A DNA stretch of 64,000 bases from Erwinia endophytica (GCF_009295515.1 NZ_RQVV01000032.1:1-64000); one strand, 5' to 3'. Numbered from the stretch's first letter, positions 43,041 through 53,164 are shown. The notes: a model not told the origin generated them from the letters alone. Numbers and translations: made by a program.

Positions 43041-44630
43041 ATGCGAAAATCAGCCGAAAACCTTATCCCGGCCTCCGTACAAGAACAGAAAACAGACATT
43101 GATGTATTACTGATCGGCGGTGGTATCATGAGCGCCACGCTCGGCACCTGGCTACAGGAACTGGAGCCGAACTGGCACATCAGCATGATTGAGCGTCTCG
43201 ACAGTGTCGCCGAAGAAAGTTCAAACGGCTGGAACAATGCAGGTACGGGACACTCCGCACTGGCAGAAATGAACTATACCCCGCAGCAGGCGAATGGCTC
43301 TGTCGATATCAGCAAAGCCATCAGCATAAATGAAGCCTTCCAGATATCCCGCCAATTCTGGGCGTGGCAGGTCCAGCGCGGCGTACTGAATAACCCCCGC
43401 AGCTTTATCAGCAGTGTGCCTCACATGAGTTTTGTCTGGGGTGATGATAACATCGACTTCCTGAGGAAGCGTTTCAGTGCGCTGCAAAGAAGCACCCTGT
43501 TTCGAGGCATGGAATACACCGAAGACCCGGAAATTATTCGTAAATGGGCGCCATTGATCATGGAAGGGCGCGATATTGAGCAGCGCGTTGCCGCCACGCA
43601 TATTACTATTGGTACTGACGTTAATTTCGGTGAAATCACCCGCCAGTTGGTTGCTTCTCTGCAAAAAAGCCAGCGCTTTACCCTCCAGACCCGTCATGAG
43701 GTCCGCCGTTTCAAACGTAACACTGACGACAGCTGGACCGTCACCGTCGCCGACCTGAAAAATGGCGGCAAAGAAAAAAACCTTCGCGCAAAATACATTT
43801 TCATTGGTGCAGGCGGCGCAGCCCTTACCCTTTTGCAAGAAACCGGCATTCCTGAAGCTAAAGACTATGCCGGCTTCCCGGTTGGTGGCGAATTTCTCGT
43901 TACTGATAATCCTGAAGTGGTACAGCGCCATCAGGCGAAGGTTTATGGTAAAGCTTCGGTTGGCGCTCCACCGATGTCCGTCCCCCATCTGGATACACGT
44001 ATACTGGACGGTAAGCCCGTGCTGCTGTTCGGACCGTTTGCCACCTTCTCCACCAAGTTCCTCAAACAGGGTTCGCTGTGGGATATGTTTAACTCAATGA
44101 CCCCGGCTAACTTTATGCCAATGGTTCATGTCGGTCTGGATAATTTCAATTTAGTGAAATATCTGGTCGGTCAGGTGATGCTCACTGATGACGAGCGGCT
44201 GAAAGCACTGCAGGACTATTTGCCACTCGCAAGGTTAGAAGAGTGGAAACGCGTGAAAGCCGGACAACGGGTTCAGATAATCAAGAAAGATGAGAAAAAA
44301 GGCGGCGTCCTGAAGCTGGGAACCGAAGTTGTCACCTCAGGGGATGGCACTATTTCCGCCCTGCTCGGCGCTTCGCCGGGGGCTTCAACAGCTGCGCCGA
44401 TCATGCTCGATCTGATGAAGAAAGTTTTTCAGGATAAATTCAACAGTGCTGAATGGCAGGCCAGGATTAAGGCGATTATCCCATTTTACGGCCAGAAACT
44501 GGATGGCAACGTGGCAGCGACAGAGCATGTCCTGGCGGAAACCAGCCGGATCCTGCAACTGGATTACACGCCATCTTCTGCGGCTAATGATGAATCCACA
44601 GACAACCACGATGCGGTAATCGGTAAATAA
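43041..44630 (+). CDS. mqo: Malate:quinone oxidoreductase Mqo
   Basis: FAD-dependent, membrane-associated enzyme that oxidises malate to oxaloacetate and passes electrons to quinone. The start at 43041 ([17 protein letters not shown]) has GGAGG eight bases upstream and gives 529 residues; earlier in-frame ATGs would include that site. The FAD motif [13 protein letters not shown] is near the N-terminus, and family motifs include [20 protein letters not shown] and [16 protein letters not shown]. coli has mqo elsewhere; here it opens the tpiA-cdh accessory block. Confidence 0.95.
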   Translation: MRKSAENLIPASVQEQKTDIDVLLIGGGIMSATLGTWLQELEPNWHISMIERLDSVAEESSNGWNNAGTGHSALAEMNYTPQQANGSVDISKAISINEAFQISRQFWAWQVQRGVLNNPRSFISSVPHMSFVWGDDNIDFLRKRFSALQRSTLFRGMEYTEDPEIIRKWAPLIMEGRDIEQRVAATHITIGTDVNFGEITRQLVASLQKSQRFTLQTRHEVRRFKRNTDDSWTVTVADLKNGGKEKNLRAKYIFIGAGGAALTLLQETGIPEAKDYAGFPVGGEFLVTDNPEVVQRHQAKVYGKASVGAPPMSVPHLDTRILDGKPVLLFGPFATFSTKFLKQGSLWDMFNSMTPANFMPMVHVGLDNFNLVKYLVGQVMLTDDERLKALQDYLPLARLEEWKRVKAGQRVQIIKKDEKKGGVLKLGTEVVTSGDGTISALLGASPGASTAAPIMLDLMKKVFQDKFNSAEWQARIKAIIPFYGQKLDGNVAATEHVLAETSRILQLDYTPSSAANDESTDNHDAVIGK

Positions 44631-44636
44631 TCCACG

Positions 44637-44670
44637 GCAGTTCGGGACAAGTATTATCTGCCCGAACTGC
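44637..44670. terminator. Hairpin between mqo and the exporter gene
   Basis: GCAGTTCGGG and CCCGAACTGC are perfect 10-bp arms with a 14-base loop, right after the mqo stop. No T run follows on either side. Confidence 0.55.
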
Positions 44671-44772
44671 GCGTCCGGGTAGTAAATTTGTTACTGCCTG
44701 ACGCTAAAAACTATTATGCGGCTATCCGGTTTGCAGGAAAAAAACGGCTGGCCTTAGCGCCGCCTTCAGTGC

Positions 44773-45357
44773 TTAAGAATGAATGACTTCCGACAGCATC
44801 CACAGAGTAGTTACCACCAGCGACAACGCCATCACCGTGTTAAACAAGCGTCGTTTCCACGGCACCTGCAAATGGCGCCTCATCTGGTCGCCGATCATCG
44901 CCCAAACCATGATGCAGGGGAAATTCAGCACCATAAAACCTATCGCGACAGCCAGAATGCCACTGTTTGAGGTGTACATCAGGGCCACATTGATCACCAT
45001 CAGCCACGCTTTCGGGTTCACTGCCTGAAAAAGCGCGCTGCCCACCAACGTCATTGGTCGGGCTTTTCCCTGCATTTCTGGCGCACCGGAACAGAATATT
45101 CTCCACGAGAGCCATAGCAGATAGGCACAACCCAGCAGCGTCAGCGGTAGACGAATGGTACTCATCCACTGCAATAAAACATCCAGCAGCAGACCGGCTA
45201 TTGCCGTTTGGATCGCACAGCCAATCATAACTCCCATGACCATCGGCAGCGTACGTCGCATGCCGAAATTGACGCCGGAGGTGGCCAGCATCAGATTGTT
45301 CGGGCCCGGTGTGATGGACATAACGGTGACGTAGCTGAAAAAAGAGGGATCGAGCAT
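44773..45357 (-). CDS. LysE/RhtB-family amino acid exporter
   Basis: Inner-membrane protein of 194 residues with about six hydrophobic segments. The family signature MSITPGPNNLMLATSGVNFG is at about 13-32 from the start MLDPSFFSYV. I chose 45357 over an upstream ATG because of similarity and an AGGA eight bases ahead. The family exports amino acids or related compounds; the substrate is not evident. It is divergent from a MocR-type regulator, with a perfect inverted repeat between, so that regulator is the likely controller. Confidence 0.88.
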   Translation of the reverse strand: MLDPSFFSYVTVMSITPGPNNLMLATSGVNFGMRRTLPMVMGVMIGCAIQTAIAGLLLDVLLQWMSTIRLPLTLLGCAYLLWLSWRIFCSGAPEMQGKARPMTLVGSALFQAVNPKAWLMVINVALMYTSNSGILAVAIGFMVLNFPCIMVWAMIGDQMRRHLQVPWKRRLFNTVMALSLVVTTLWMLSEVIHS

Positions 45358-45441
45358 GGTCTGTATCCTGCTGATAAGTAAGAACACCAAAATACAGGCT
45401 GGCATCAGATGGTAACAGACTCAAAAATACAATATTGTTAC

Positions 45442-45474
45442 GGGTACAATTACACTAATCTTACCATTGTACCC
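45442..45474. promoter_or_regulatory. Inverted repeat between the exporter and MocR genes
   Basis: GGGTACAAT (45442-45450) and ATTGTACCC (45466-45474) are perfect 9-bp complements with a 15-bp spacer, 20 bp before the mocR start. The perfect palindrome ACAATATTGT at 45429-45438 shares the ACAAT core. It is probably the operator of the MocR regulator. Confidence 0.65.
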
Positions 45475-45493
45475 ATCTACAGGAGGGATAACT

Positions 45494-46951
45494 GTGTCCA
45501 TCATCGAACCACAGGAAACCACGCTGTACTACCAGTTGGCCGAAACACTGGCAGAAACCATCCATAGCGGCACTTATCTGCCCGGCAGTCGCCTTCCCGC
45601 TATCCGTCGCTGTGCCAGTCATCATCAGGTCAGCGTTAATACTGTGCTGGCCGCTTACCGGATCCTTGAGGATCGCGGCCTGATCGAAGCGCGGCCACAG
45701 TCCGGTTATTACGTCCGCGGCGTGCTGCCCTCGGTGAAAGCAGGCAGCCGCCATAGTACTACTGTACGTTCTCCCAGCAGCGAAAAGCTGGATTTGATTG
45801 AAACCGTGTTTGCCGCGCAAAACCATCCTGACTACACCAACATTTCCCTTGCCTGTCCTCAGAACAGCGATTTTTTTCCCACGGCAAAAATCCGCCGCAT
45901 TATGGCCTCGTTATTGCGCCGGGAACCCGAATTGATTGGTCGCTATGCTCTTCCGCCTGGGAGCCAGCGGCTGCGCCGGGAAATAGCACGACGGGCGATG
46001 GATCTGGGCATGGCGCTGACCGTGGAAGACATCACCCTCACCCACGGCTGTATGGAGGCACTGCAGCTTGCTTTGCGGGCCGTAACCAAACCGGGCGGCT
46101 GCGTGGGGATCGAGACACCAACCTATTTCTACCTCTTTCCGCTCCTCGCCAGCCTCGGCCTGACCGTAGTGGAAATCCCTACCGATCCTCAACATGGTTT
46201 GTCGCTCGACGCACTGGAATTGCTGCTGCAGGAGAAAAGGATCCAGGCGCTGGTGGCAATGCCTACGGGACAAAACCCGCTAGGCTACACCATGAGGCTG
46301 GAGGATAAAAAGCGGCTGGCAAAGCTGGTTAATCAGTATCAGATCCCACTGATTGAGGATGGTCTTTATTGTGAACTGCAATTCTGCTGGCCACTGTCAC
46401 CGGCGGTAAAAGCCTTCGATACCGACGGCTGGGTGATCCACTGCACCAGCTTCACCAAAACGGTCGCGCCAGATTTCCACGTTGGCTGGATTGCAGCCGG
46501 GCGCTTCAGTGAACAGCTGTCGCGGCTGAAATCGGTCTCATCACTGACCGAATCACGGCTACTTTCCGAAGCACTCGGTCTTTTCCTGGAATCAGGTGGT
46601 TACGATCATCACCTACGTACCATACGCCGGCGCTATGCCGCTCAGGTAGATGAAGCACGTGGACTGATTGCCCGCCATTTCCCTAAGGGCACCAGGGCAA
46701 CGCAGCCTTGTGCCGGGTTTGTGTTCTGGGTTGAACTGCCCGGCAGCGTCGACTGCGTTGAGCTTTTCCATCGCCTGTTGCAGGAGAAAATCTGTCTGAC
46801 ACCAGGTGCACTTTATACACTGAGCGAACGCGGCAACAGCGCAATGCGTCTGAGCTGCTGCTATCTGTTTGATGAACGTTATACCTGGGCCCTGAAAAGG
46901 ACCGGCGCACTGGCCTGTGAAATGAGCGGAATTGCCGCAGGCATCGACTGA
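45494..46951 (+). CDS. MocR/PdxR-type regulator (GntR helix-turn-helix fused to aminotransferase domain)
   Basis: Transcription regulator of 485 residues. A GntR-type winged helix (about 1-75, with SVNTVLAAYRILEDRGLIEARPQSGYYV split over the recognition helix and wing) is joined to a fold-type I aminotransferase domain whose PLP lysine is in SFTKTVAPDFHVGW. The family uses PLP or its adduct with an amine as effector. The GTG at 45494 follows a strong AGGAGGG; the frame is open to 45467 but without that site. The target is probably the divergent exporter. Confidence 0.87.
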   Translation: MSIIEPQETTLYYQLAETLAETIHSGTYLPGSRLPAIRRCASHHQVSVNTVLAAYRILEDRGLIEARPQSGYYVRGVLPSVKAGSRHSTTVRSPSSEKLDLIETVFAAQNHPDYTNISLACPQNSDFFPTAKIRRIMASLLRREPELIGRYALPPGSQRLRREIARRAMDLGMALTVEDITLTHGCMEALQLALRAVTKPGGCVGIETPTYFYLFPLLASLGLTVVEIPTDPQHGLSLDALELLLQEKRIQALVAMPTGQNPLGYTMRLEDKKRLAKLVNQYQIPLIEDGLYCELQFCWPLSPAVKAFDTDGWVIHCTSFTKTVAPDFHVGWIAAGRFSEQLSRLKSVSSLTESRLLSEALGLFLESGGYDHHLRTIRRRYAAQVDEARGLIARHFPKGTRATQPCAGFVFWVELPGSVDCVELFHRLLQEKICLTPGALYTLSERGNSAMRLSCCYLFDERYTWALKRTGALACEMSGIAAGID

Positions 46952-46954
46952 GCC

Positions 46955-47255
46955 CTACGGCGTGCCGTTGCGACCCCAGGTAGCATATCAGTCGCGCATA
47001 ATAAGCCCGTACCGCGGGCAAATTGGGGTGATCCAGTGGTGTTTCATGCCAGCGATTGACCGACAACCCGACCGGAATGTCGGCCAGGGAAAAGGCATTC
47101 CCCGCGACATAGATCCATCGCTTTGGAGGCCGCTCCTTGAGGTGACTTAAAGCCCTCCCCCAGTCATCACGTCGGTAAACAATATTGAGCTCTTCGCAAA
47201 CCCACAACACTTTTCTGACGTTGATGGACGAAGCTCGTCCTAATGTCTTCAGCAT
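46955..47255 (-). pseudogene. Glutathione S-transferase, broken
   Basis: The N-terminus MLKTLGRASSINVRKVLWVC is a typical GST thioredoxin-fold start. The reading then jumps, after YRRDDWGRALS, to YVAGNAFSLADIPVGLSVNRW, which is C-terminal domain sequence, so over a hundred residues are missing. After YYARL the frame shifts, and the usual C-terminus GRNGTP with a TAG stop (46955-46957) is found in another frame. It has two lesions and no function as an enzyme. It lies between mocR and phzF, on the opposite strand. Confidence 0.85.
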
Positions 47256-47299
47256 AATCCCGTCACTTTTTTGTTCAGGCCCAAGCTATTAGGAGGTCA

Positions 47300-48154
47300 A
47301 TGATGACACGGTTACGCGCTTTTAAGCAGGTTGATGTATTCACTTCTTCACCACTGAACGGCAACCCGCTGGCGGTGATTATCGAAGCCAACGATCTGAG
47401 CCATGAACAGATGAGGGCCATTGCCCGCTGGACCAACCTGTCGGAAACCACATTTGTACTGCCAGCAGAAGATCCGGCTGCAGACTATCGAGTGCGCATT
47501 TTCACTCCCGACCATGAGCTTCCTTTCGCCGGACATCCAACCCTGGGTACAGCTCACGCCTTACTGGAGTCAGGCATCACTTTGAAAATAAAAGGGAGAA
47601 TTATTCAACAGTGCGGTATCGGCCTGGTCACGATTAAAATTGGCGCTGATAACGACCTGGCCTTCGCCGCACCGCAAGCCACGCTGACTGAATTCACGGA
47701 TGCCCCACTCAGCCGCGCGCTGAACAGCGAGGCGATTGATAGCAGGCTGCCAGTGATGATAGCTGATATGGGCATCCGCTGGCTGCTGGTGCCAATGACT
47801 TCAGCCGAAGCGGTGCTGGCTATTAAACCCAACGTGGTCGAGTTTGAGCGGCTGACCAAAAAAGCGCGCGTTAATGGCGTAATGCCATTTGGACCACTTA
47901 ATGGCGAGAAAGAACAGTATGAGGTGCGAGGTCTGTTCACTGCAAATGGCTCGCTGATTGAAGATCCGGTTACTGGCAGCGCCAACGCCTGCCTTGCCCG
48001 CTATCTGCAGGCTCAGGGGGCTGAGTTGGACTACAGAGTACGTCAGGGCACTGCAATGCAGCGTGCCGGTCGCCTGAGCGTGACCTATGCCGCTGATGGA
48101 GTATGGATCGGCGGCCAGACACTGACGGTGCTCAACGGCACCATCAGTGTCTAA
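47300..48154 (+). CDS. PhzF-family epimerase/isomerase
   Basis: Protein of 284 residues of the diaminopimelate-epimerase-like PhzF fold. Conserved motifs are LSETTFVL (with the catalytic Glu), FTPDHELPFAGHPTLGTAHA and EDPVTGSANACLA. AGGAGG lies directly before two adjacent ATGs (47300 and 47303), so either may start it. No phenazine genes are nearby, so the substrate is unknown. Confidence 0.9.
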   Translation: MMTRLRAFKQVDVFTSSPLNGNPLAVIIEANDLSHEQMRAIARWTNLSETTFVLPAEDPAADYRVRIFTPDHELPFAGHPTLGTAHALLESGITLKIKGRIIQQCGIGLVTIKIGADNDLAFAAPQATLTEFTDAPLSRALNSEAIDSRLPVMIADMGIRWLLVPMTSAEAVLAIKPNVVEFERLTKKARVNGVMPFGPLNGEKEQYEVRGLFTANGSLIEDPVTGSANACLARYLQAQGAELDYRVRQGTAMQRAGRLSVTYAADGVWIGGQTLTVLNGTISV

Positions 48155-48299
48155 ACTGTCAAGGCTACTGGCACACTGGTAATATCATTGACGCGTTTGA
48201 CTACCGCTCAGATTTTCCACCAGTGCATTGCTGCCAACACCCCCTATCCGGTTACCCGATATCGCTTTCACCTCAACCGATTACATTAGATGCCGACCA

Positions 48300-49058
48300 T
48301 TACAACGCCATCCCACCGGAGGCTTCGATACGCTGACCATTAATCCAGTGACTCTCATCACTGAGCAACAGGGCAACGACATCGCCAATATCGTCCGGCA
48401 AACCAGGGCGACCCAACGCAGTCATCGACGCGACTGAAGCATTAACCTGAGGATTATCACGCACCCTGCCATCGCTGAAATCGGTCTCAATCGCTCCTGG
48501 CGCCAGGACATTAGCCGTAATGCCACGGACGCCAAGCTCCTTCGCCTGATAGCGGGTTAATACTTCTATTGCACCTTTCACCGAGGCGTAGGCGCTGGAT
48601 CCCGGTAAGCTGAAACGAGCCAGCCCACTGGACACATTCAGGATACGTCCACCATTTACCATCAATGGCAACAGTTTCTGCGTCAGGAAAAAAGGCCCTT
48701 TAAAATGAACGTTAACCATCTCGTCAAACTGCTCTTCACTGGTGGTGGCAAAATCCTGGTGCAGCGCAGTGCCGGCATTGTTTAATAAATAATCAAAACT
48801 ATCGCGCTGCCATCTCGTTGTCAGTTGCTGCCGCACCTCGTTGACGAATACAGAAAACGTTTTGCTATCGCCTGTGTCCAGCTGAATAGCCACAGCACGG
48901 GCGCCAGACGCGTTAATTTGCTGCACGACTTCCTGTGCTTCCTGCCCTTTACTACGCCAGGTCAGAATGATATCAACGCCCTTTGCAGCCAGTTTCAAGG
49001 CTGCATTCTTACCTAAACCCCGACTGGCGCCGGTGATCAGTGCAATTTTCTGGCTCAT
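48300..49058 (-). CDS. Short-chain dehydrogenase/reductase
   Basis: NAD(P)-dependent oxidoreductase of 252 residues. It has the cofactor motif TGASRGLG (about 9-16), NNAG (about 92-95) and the catalytic YASVK, with Ser in NVSSG before it. It is divergent from the LysR regulator, whose start is 116 bp away, so that regulator probably controls it. Substrate is not evident. Confidence 0.9.
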   Translation of the reverse strand: MSQKIALITGASRGLGKNAALKLAAKGVDIILTWRSKGQEAQEVVQQINASGARAVAIQLDTGDSKTFSVFVNEVRQQLTTRWQRDSFDYLLNNAGTALHQDFATTSEEQFDEMVNVHFKGPFFLTQKLLPLMVNGGRILNVSSGLARFSLPGSSAYASVKGAIEVLTRYQAKELGVRGITANVLAPGAIETDFSDGRVRDNPQVNASVASMTALGRPGLPDDIGDVVALLLSDESHWINGQRIEASGGMAL

Positions 49059-49173
49059 TTTGTACTCCGTTGATTACGCTGTGGACAAAAAACAGGATAT
49101 TAGATGCAATCTGATCTATAAATGTCCTCAGGTACGCTTCACTGTTTCATTTCTAACAACAACAGGCACATGG

Positions 49174-50073
49174 ATGGATAAAATTCACGCTATGCAGGTC
49201 TTCGTCAGGGTTGCTGAATTACAGAGTTTTACCCGGGCGGCCGAAAGCCTGGGACTACCTAAAGGCAGCCTTTCACGACAGTTACAAGCGCTGGAAAATA
49301 CCGTGGGAGCCAGATTGCTGCACCGCACTACCCGACGGGTTCAACTAACTCAGGACGGGCAGGTTTATTACGAGCGCTGCCGCGACGTACTGGCGACGCT
49401 GGAAGAAATGGATTCACTCTTTCAACACGATCCCGCGACAATAAGCGGTCGTCTGAGGGTAGATATGCCCGTCAGCCTGGCTTGTCATTATATCTTGCCG
49501 CTGTTAGCGGATTTTTTACAGCACTATCCGGGTATTGAGCTGGAACTGAGTAGCAGTGACCGGCGGGTTGATGTTATTAGAGAAGGCTTTGACTGTGTTA
49601 TCCGCGTCGGCACACTGGAAGACTCGGGGCTGATTGCCCGTCCACTGGGAATGCTGACCCAAATTAACTGCGCCAGTCCGCATTACCTTGCGCGTTTTGG
49701 CACCCCCACCACCCTTGACGATCTGTCGACACACGCCATGGTACATTACAGCCAGCAACTCGGGAGTCAACCGTCGGGCTTTGAGTTTTTTGATGGCAAA
49801 ACCCGCCACCTGATTCAGACCGGCAGCACTGTCACTGTCAACAGTACCGAAACCTATCGTGCTGCCTGTTTATCTGGCCTGGGGATCATTCAGGCCCCTG
49901 AACGCGGTTTGCGTCAGGCAGTGAAAGACAAAAAACTGATCGAAGTCCTGCCATATTTTTGCGCTGAACCCTTGCCTGTTTCGCTGATTTATCCCCATCG
50001 GCGCAACCTGGCGAGGCGGGTACAGGTGTTTATGGAATGGCTGACGCAAACAATGAAGCATTACGTAGACTGA
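49174..50073 (+). CDS. yhjC: LysR-type regulator, YhjC-like
   Basis: LysR-family regulator of 299 residues from MDKIHAMQVFVRVAELQSFT, with the helix-turn-helix in the first 60 residues and an effector domain from about 90. It resembles E. coli YhjC along its whole length (for example HRTTRRVQLTQDG, PGIELELSSSDR and CASPHYLARFG). As in E. coli, yhjD follows (55 bp here). The regulator is also divergent from an SDR gene, the usual layout for LysR control. Confidence 0.85.
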   Translation: MDKIHAMQVFVRVAELQSFTRAAESLGLPKGSLSRQLQALENTVGARLLHRTTRRVQLTQDGQVYYERCRDVLATLEEMDSLFQHDPATISGRLRVDMPVSLACHYILPLLADFLQHYPGIELELSSSDRRVDVIREGFDCVIRVGTLEDSGLIARPLGMLTQINCASPHYLARFGTPTTLDDLSTHAMVHYSQQLGSQPSGFEFFDGKTRHLIQTGSTVTVNSTETYRAACLSGLGIIQAPERGLRQAVKDKKLIEVLPYFCAEPLPVSLIYPHRRNLARRVQVFMEWLTQTMKHYVD

Positions 50074-50128
50074 CCTACAACGCTATAATTTTAATAGGGT
50101 CCCCCCTGAAGGAGATAAAGAAAGGTTC

Positions 50129-51118
50129 ATGACGGAAAAACAGCCAACAGAGGTGCAGCATAATCCTGAGAAACCGCTGCTCAATATTAAAACCGGCAAT
50201 CAGACTGTCGACAAATCCATTACACGCGTATCAAGGCGGATAGCCTGGTTCCAGGCTATCCCCGCGGTCGCGCATTTTATTCGTGCAGGAGAACGTTTTA
50301 ATGACCGACTGGGCAGCCAGTTTGGCGCGGCAATAACCTATTTCTCTTTTCTTTCACTGATCCCCATTCTGATGGTCTCTTTTGCCGCCGTAGGGTTTGT
50401 GCTGGCATCCAATCAGGATCTACTGACCCAACTCATCGATAAAATCGTCAATAACATCAGCGATCCGACCCTGGCCACAACGCTAAAAAATACAGTAAAC
50501 ACCGCCATACAGCAACGCACCACCGTCGGGCTGACCGGGTTATTGATTGCGCTATATTCCGGGCTCAGTTGGATGGGCAATCTGCGTGAAGCCATCCGCG
50601 CTCAGTCGCGTGATGTCTGGGAACGTAACGAACAGGATAAAGAGAAGATCTGGTTAAAGTATTCCCGCGACTTTATCTCTTTAACCGGCCTGATGCTGGC
50701 GCTGATTATCACCCTTTCTCTCACCTCAATTGCGGGTACTGCGCAGACGACCATTGTCCGGGCGCTGGGACTGGATGGCATCGACGGGTTACGCCCGGCA
50801 ATGACACTGATCGCGCTGTCAATTTCAATTCTGGCTAACTATCTGCTGTTCCTGTGGATTTTCTGGATCCTGCCGCGCCATAAACCACGCAAGCGCGCGC
50901 TATTACGCGGCACGTTGCTGGCGGCGACGGGCTTTGAAATCATCAAATTTATTATGACGCTGACGCTACCGAAACTGGCTTCTTCGCCTTCTGGTGCCGC
51001 CTTTGGGTCAGTACTGGGATTGATGGCGTTCTTCTACTTTTTCGCCCGCCTGACATTATTCTGCGCAGCCTGGATAGCCACAGCAAAGTATGCTGATGAC
51101 CAGCAGGCCGAATCCTGA
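50129..51118 (+). CDS. yhjD: Inner-membrane protein YhjD (YihY/BrkB family)
   Basis: Membrane protein of 329 residues with about six hydrophobic segments. It aligns with E. coli YhjD throughout (EKPLLNIKTGNQT, RFNDRLGSQFGAAITYFSFL, QSRDVWER, FGSVLGLMAFFYFFARL). In E. coli, changes in YhjD allow growth without Kdo, which suggests a role in lipid transport across the inner membrane; the exact function is uncertain. It stands beside its usual LysR partner, but both are in a different place from E. coli. Confidence 0.9.
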   Translation: MTEKQPTEVQHNPEKPLLNIKTGNQTVDKSITRVSRRIAWFQAIPAVAHFIRAGERFNDRLGSQFGAAITYFSFLSLIPILMVSFAAVGFVLASNQDLLTQLIDKIVNNISDPTLATTLKNTVNTAIQQRTTVGLTGLLIALYSGLSWMGNLREAIRAQSRDVWERNEQDKEKIWLKYSRDFISLTGLMLALIITLSLTSIAGTAQTTIVRALGLDGIDGLRPAMTLIALSISILANYLLFLWIFWILPRHKPRKRALLRGTLLAATGFEIIKFIMTLTLPKLASSPSGAAFGSVLGLMAFFYFFARLTLFCAAWIATAKYADDQQAES

Positions 51119-51136
51119 GCCGTCGTGCAGGGGACC

Positions 51137-51895
51137 TTACGATTTCAGGATACTGCAGTTGTGATCCTGTAGCTCTTCAGCAGAACCCCGATTCAGCAAC
51201 AGCAGATTACGTTTGATAACCATCAGCGCCTTGCGGCCATCCGGCAACGAGGCGATAGCGATACCATATTTATACATCTCCTCTCGAGCGCCAGGCAGTT
51301 CATTAGCAACCCGAATAAATGGGCTGGTGTTGATAAGCTCATCACGGGTCAGCGCCCTCACCTGATACTGGTGATCCCCTAACTGTTCGGACTGCCACTG
51401 GCTGGTCAGCGAAGCATCCAGGCTATTGAGACGTTGACGAATATCCGGCTTCAGACAGGAAATATGAATATGCATCTGGTTCTGCGTTCTGCCACGCAAC
51501 GAGTTAATGGCCAGGGCCACCATGCTGTCGTCTATTGTCTGACCCCGTTTTTCTTTCATATAATGCCGTGCGCGCCAGGCGGCGGCAAAGAAATTGGGCG
51601 TGGAGGGATTAAGCAGTGTTGGGCTTTCAATGCCGGTAATCTTATCCACCGGTATCAATAAAAATTGCAGCGGACCAACGCGATCTTTCAGCACCACGTA
51701 GCCATCACGGAGATCCACCTGTCGGCATGGTGCCGGGTCATTATTCTGTTGCTGGTTCGGTACGCACTTCTGGCTGACGATTTTCCATAAAGCATCAGAA
51801 TTATTGTTATGCTCTGACACCATAAAGATCAAACTGGCCGCTATAACAATCACGCTGATCACTACTGCGATGAGGAGCCGCACTCGCTTCTGCAT
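51137..51895 (-). CDS. cdh: CDP-diacylglycerol pyrophosphatase Cdh
   Basis: Inner-membrane enzyme that splits CDP-diacylglycerol into phosphatidate and CMP. It has 252 residues with an N-terminal membrane anchor (about 6-27) and the HIT-like motif QNQMHIHISC. A Cys pair and the LQFLLIPVDKITGIESP region match the family. It is separated from tpiA here by 8.6 kb of accessory genes, while cdh, sbp, pfkA and fieF keep the E. coli order. Confidence 0.93.
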   Translation of the reverse strand: MQKRVRLLIAVVISVIVIAASLIFMVSEHNNNSDALWKIVSQKCVPNQQQNNDPAPCRQVDLRDGYVVLKDRVGPLQFLLIPVDKITGIESPTLLNPSTPNFFAAAWRARHYMKEKRGQTIDDSMVALAINSLRGRTQNQMHIHISCLKPDIRQRLNSLDASLTSQWQSEQLGDHQYQVRALTRDELINTSPFIRVANELPGAREEMYKYGIAIASLPDGRKALMVIKRNLLLLNRGSAEELQDHNCSILKS

Positions 51896-52010
51896 ATCTA
51901 CATCCTTCGATCTTTAGTTAGACAAATTATTGCATAAAATCATTTCAGATATGTATCAGGGCGACTCTTGAGAACCGGTGTCCCAACGCGGTCATTTTAG
52001 GGCCAGCAAT

Positions 52011-52036
52011 AAAAAAGGCCGGACAAAAGTCCGGCC
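52011..52036 (-). terminator. Terminator of sbp
   Basis: On the minus strand GGCCGGAC/GTCCGGCC with a 4-base loop is followed by TTTTTTATT. Confidence 0.93.
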
Positions 52037-52063
52037 CTGATACGGGTATGCAGAAAAAATGCG

Positions 52064-53056
52064 TTAAGGCTGCATGGCCTGGTCGTACGTTCCACCATCA
52101 GCAAAGTGAGTCTTCTGCGCTTTGGCCCAGCCACCGAATTTAGGATCATCGATAGTAAACAGTTTGACCGGAGCAAAAGTTTTAGCGTATTTCTTTTCCA
52201 CCACCGGATCCCGTGGACGATAGTAGTTCTGTGCGATAATTTCCTGGCCTTGCGGAGAATACAGATATTTCAGATATTCTTCAGCGACCTTGCGGGTTCC
52301 ACGCTCGTCGACCACTTTATCCACTACCGAAACGGTCGGCTCGGCGAGGATGGACTCACCTGGCGTCACAATTTCAAACTGATCTTTACCCAGTTTGTTT
52401 ATCGCCAGATATGCTTCATTTTCCCAGGCAATCAGCACATCGCCAATTCCCCGCTCGACGAAAGTATTCGTTGCGCCACGCGCACCAGAATCCTGCACCT
52501 GGACATTTTTGAACAGCGCTTTTATGTAAGCCTGCGCTTTTGCGGTATCACCGTGGTTTTGATCCAGCGCCCAACCCCATGCAGCCAGATAGTTCCAGCG
52601 AGCTCCCCCAGACGTTTTTGGGTTCGGCGTGATAACGGAAACACCGGGTTTGATCAAATCTGACCAGTCATGGATCTGCTTAGGATTGCCTTTACGGACC
52701 AGGAACACGATGGTTGAAGTATAAGGCGCTGAGTTATCTGGCAAGCGCTTGATCCAGTTTTTATCGATACGCCCGCGATCAGCAATCGCATCCACATCAG
52801 AAGCCAGCGCCAGAGTGACAACATCAGCGCGGATCCCATTGATGACTGAAGTCGCCTGTTTGCCTGAACCACCATGCGACTGACGGATAATCACATTGTC
52901 GCCGGTTTCCTGCTTGTAATGTGCGCTGAAAGCTTTGTTATATTGTTCGTATAGTTCACGGGTTGGATCGTAAGAGACGTTCAACAACTGGATATCCTTC
53001 GCCAGGGCACCAGTTGAAGCCAGTAACAGGGTGATACCCACACTCCACTTCTTCAT
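52064..53056 (-). CDS. sbp: Periplasmic sulfate-binding protein Sbp
   Basis: Binds sulfate for the CysTWA ABC importer. From the ATG at 53056 it has 330 residues (E. coli 329) with a signal peptide ([20 protein letters not shown]). Ligand-site motifs include [27 protein letters not shown] and [11 protein letters not shown]. Upstream in-frame ATGs to 53110 lack similarity, and GGAG precedes the chosen start. In the family, CysB controls it. Confidence 0.96.
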   Translation of the reverse strand: MKKWSVGITLLLASTGALAKDIQLLNVSYDPTRELYEQYNKAFSAHYKQETGDNVIIRQSHGGSGKQATSVINGIRADVVTLALASDVDAIADRGRIDKNWIKRLPDNSAPYTSTIVFLVRKGNPKQIHDWSDLIKPGVSVITPNPKTSGGARWNYLAAWGWALDQNHGDTAKAQAYIKALFKNVQVQDSGARGATNTFVERGIGDVLIAWENEAYLAINKLGKDQFEIVTPGESILAEPTVSVVDKVVDERGTRKVAEEYLKYLYSPQGQEIIAQNYYRPRDPVVEKKYAKTFAPVKLFTIDDPKFGGWAKAQKTHFADGGTYDQAMQP

Positions 53057-53164
53057 CACACACACTCCAAAGGTTTTCATCGTAAGAGAGGGTGACATAA
53101 AGTCTTTCACGATTTAAAGAATTAAAAGATAGCGATAATAACTGAATGGAATAATAGAATGCAT

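Noticed and set aside
46683-46954. Continuation of the GST frame into the mocR gene
   Set aside because: Past 46955 the minus-strand frame is only the complement of mocR coding sequence; the true GST end is in another frame at 46955.
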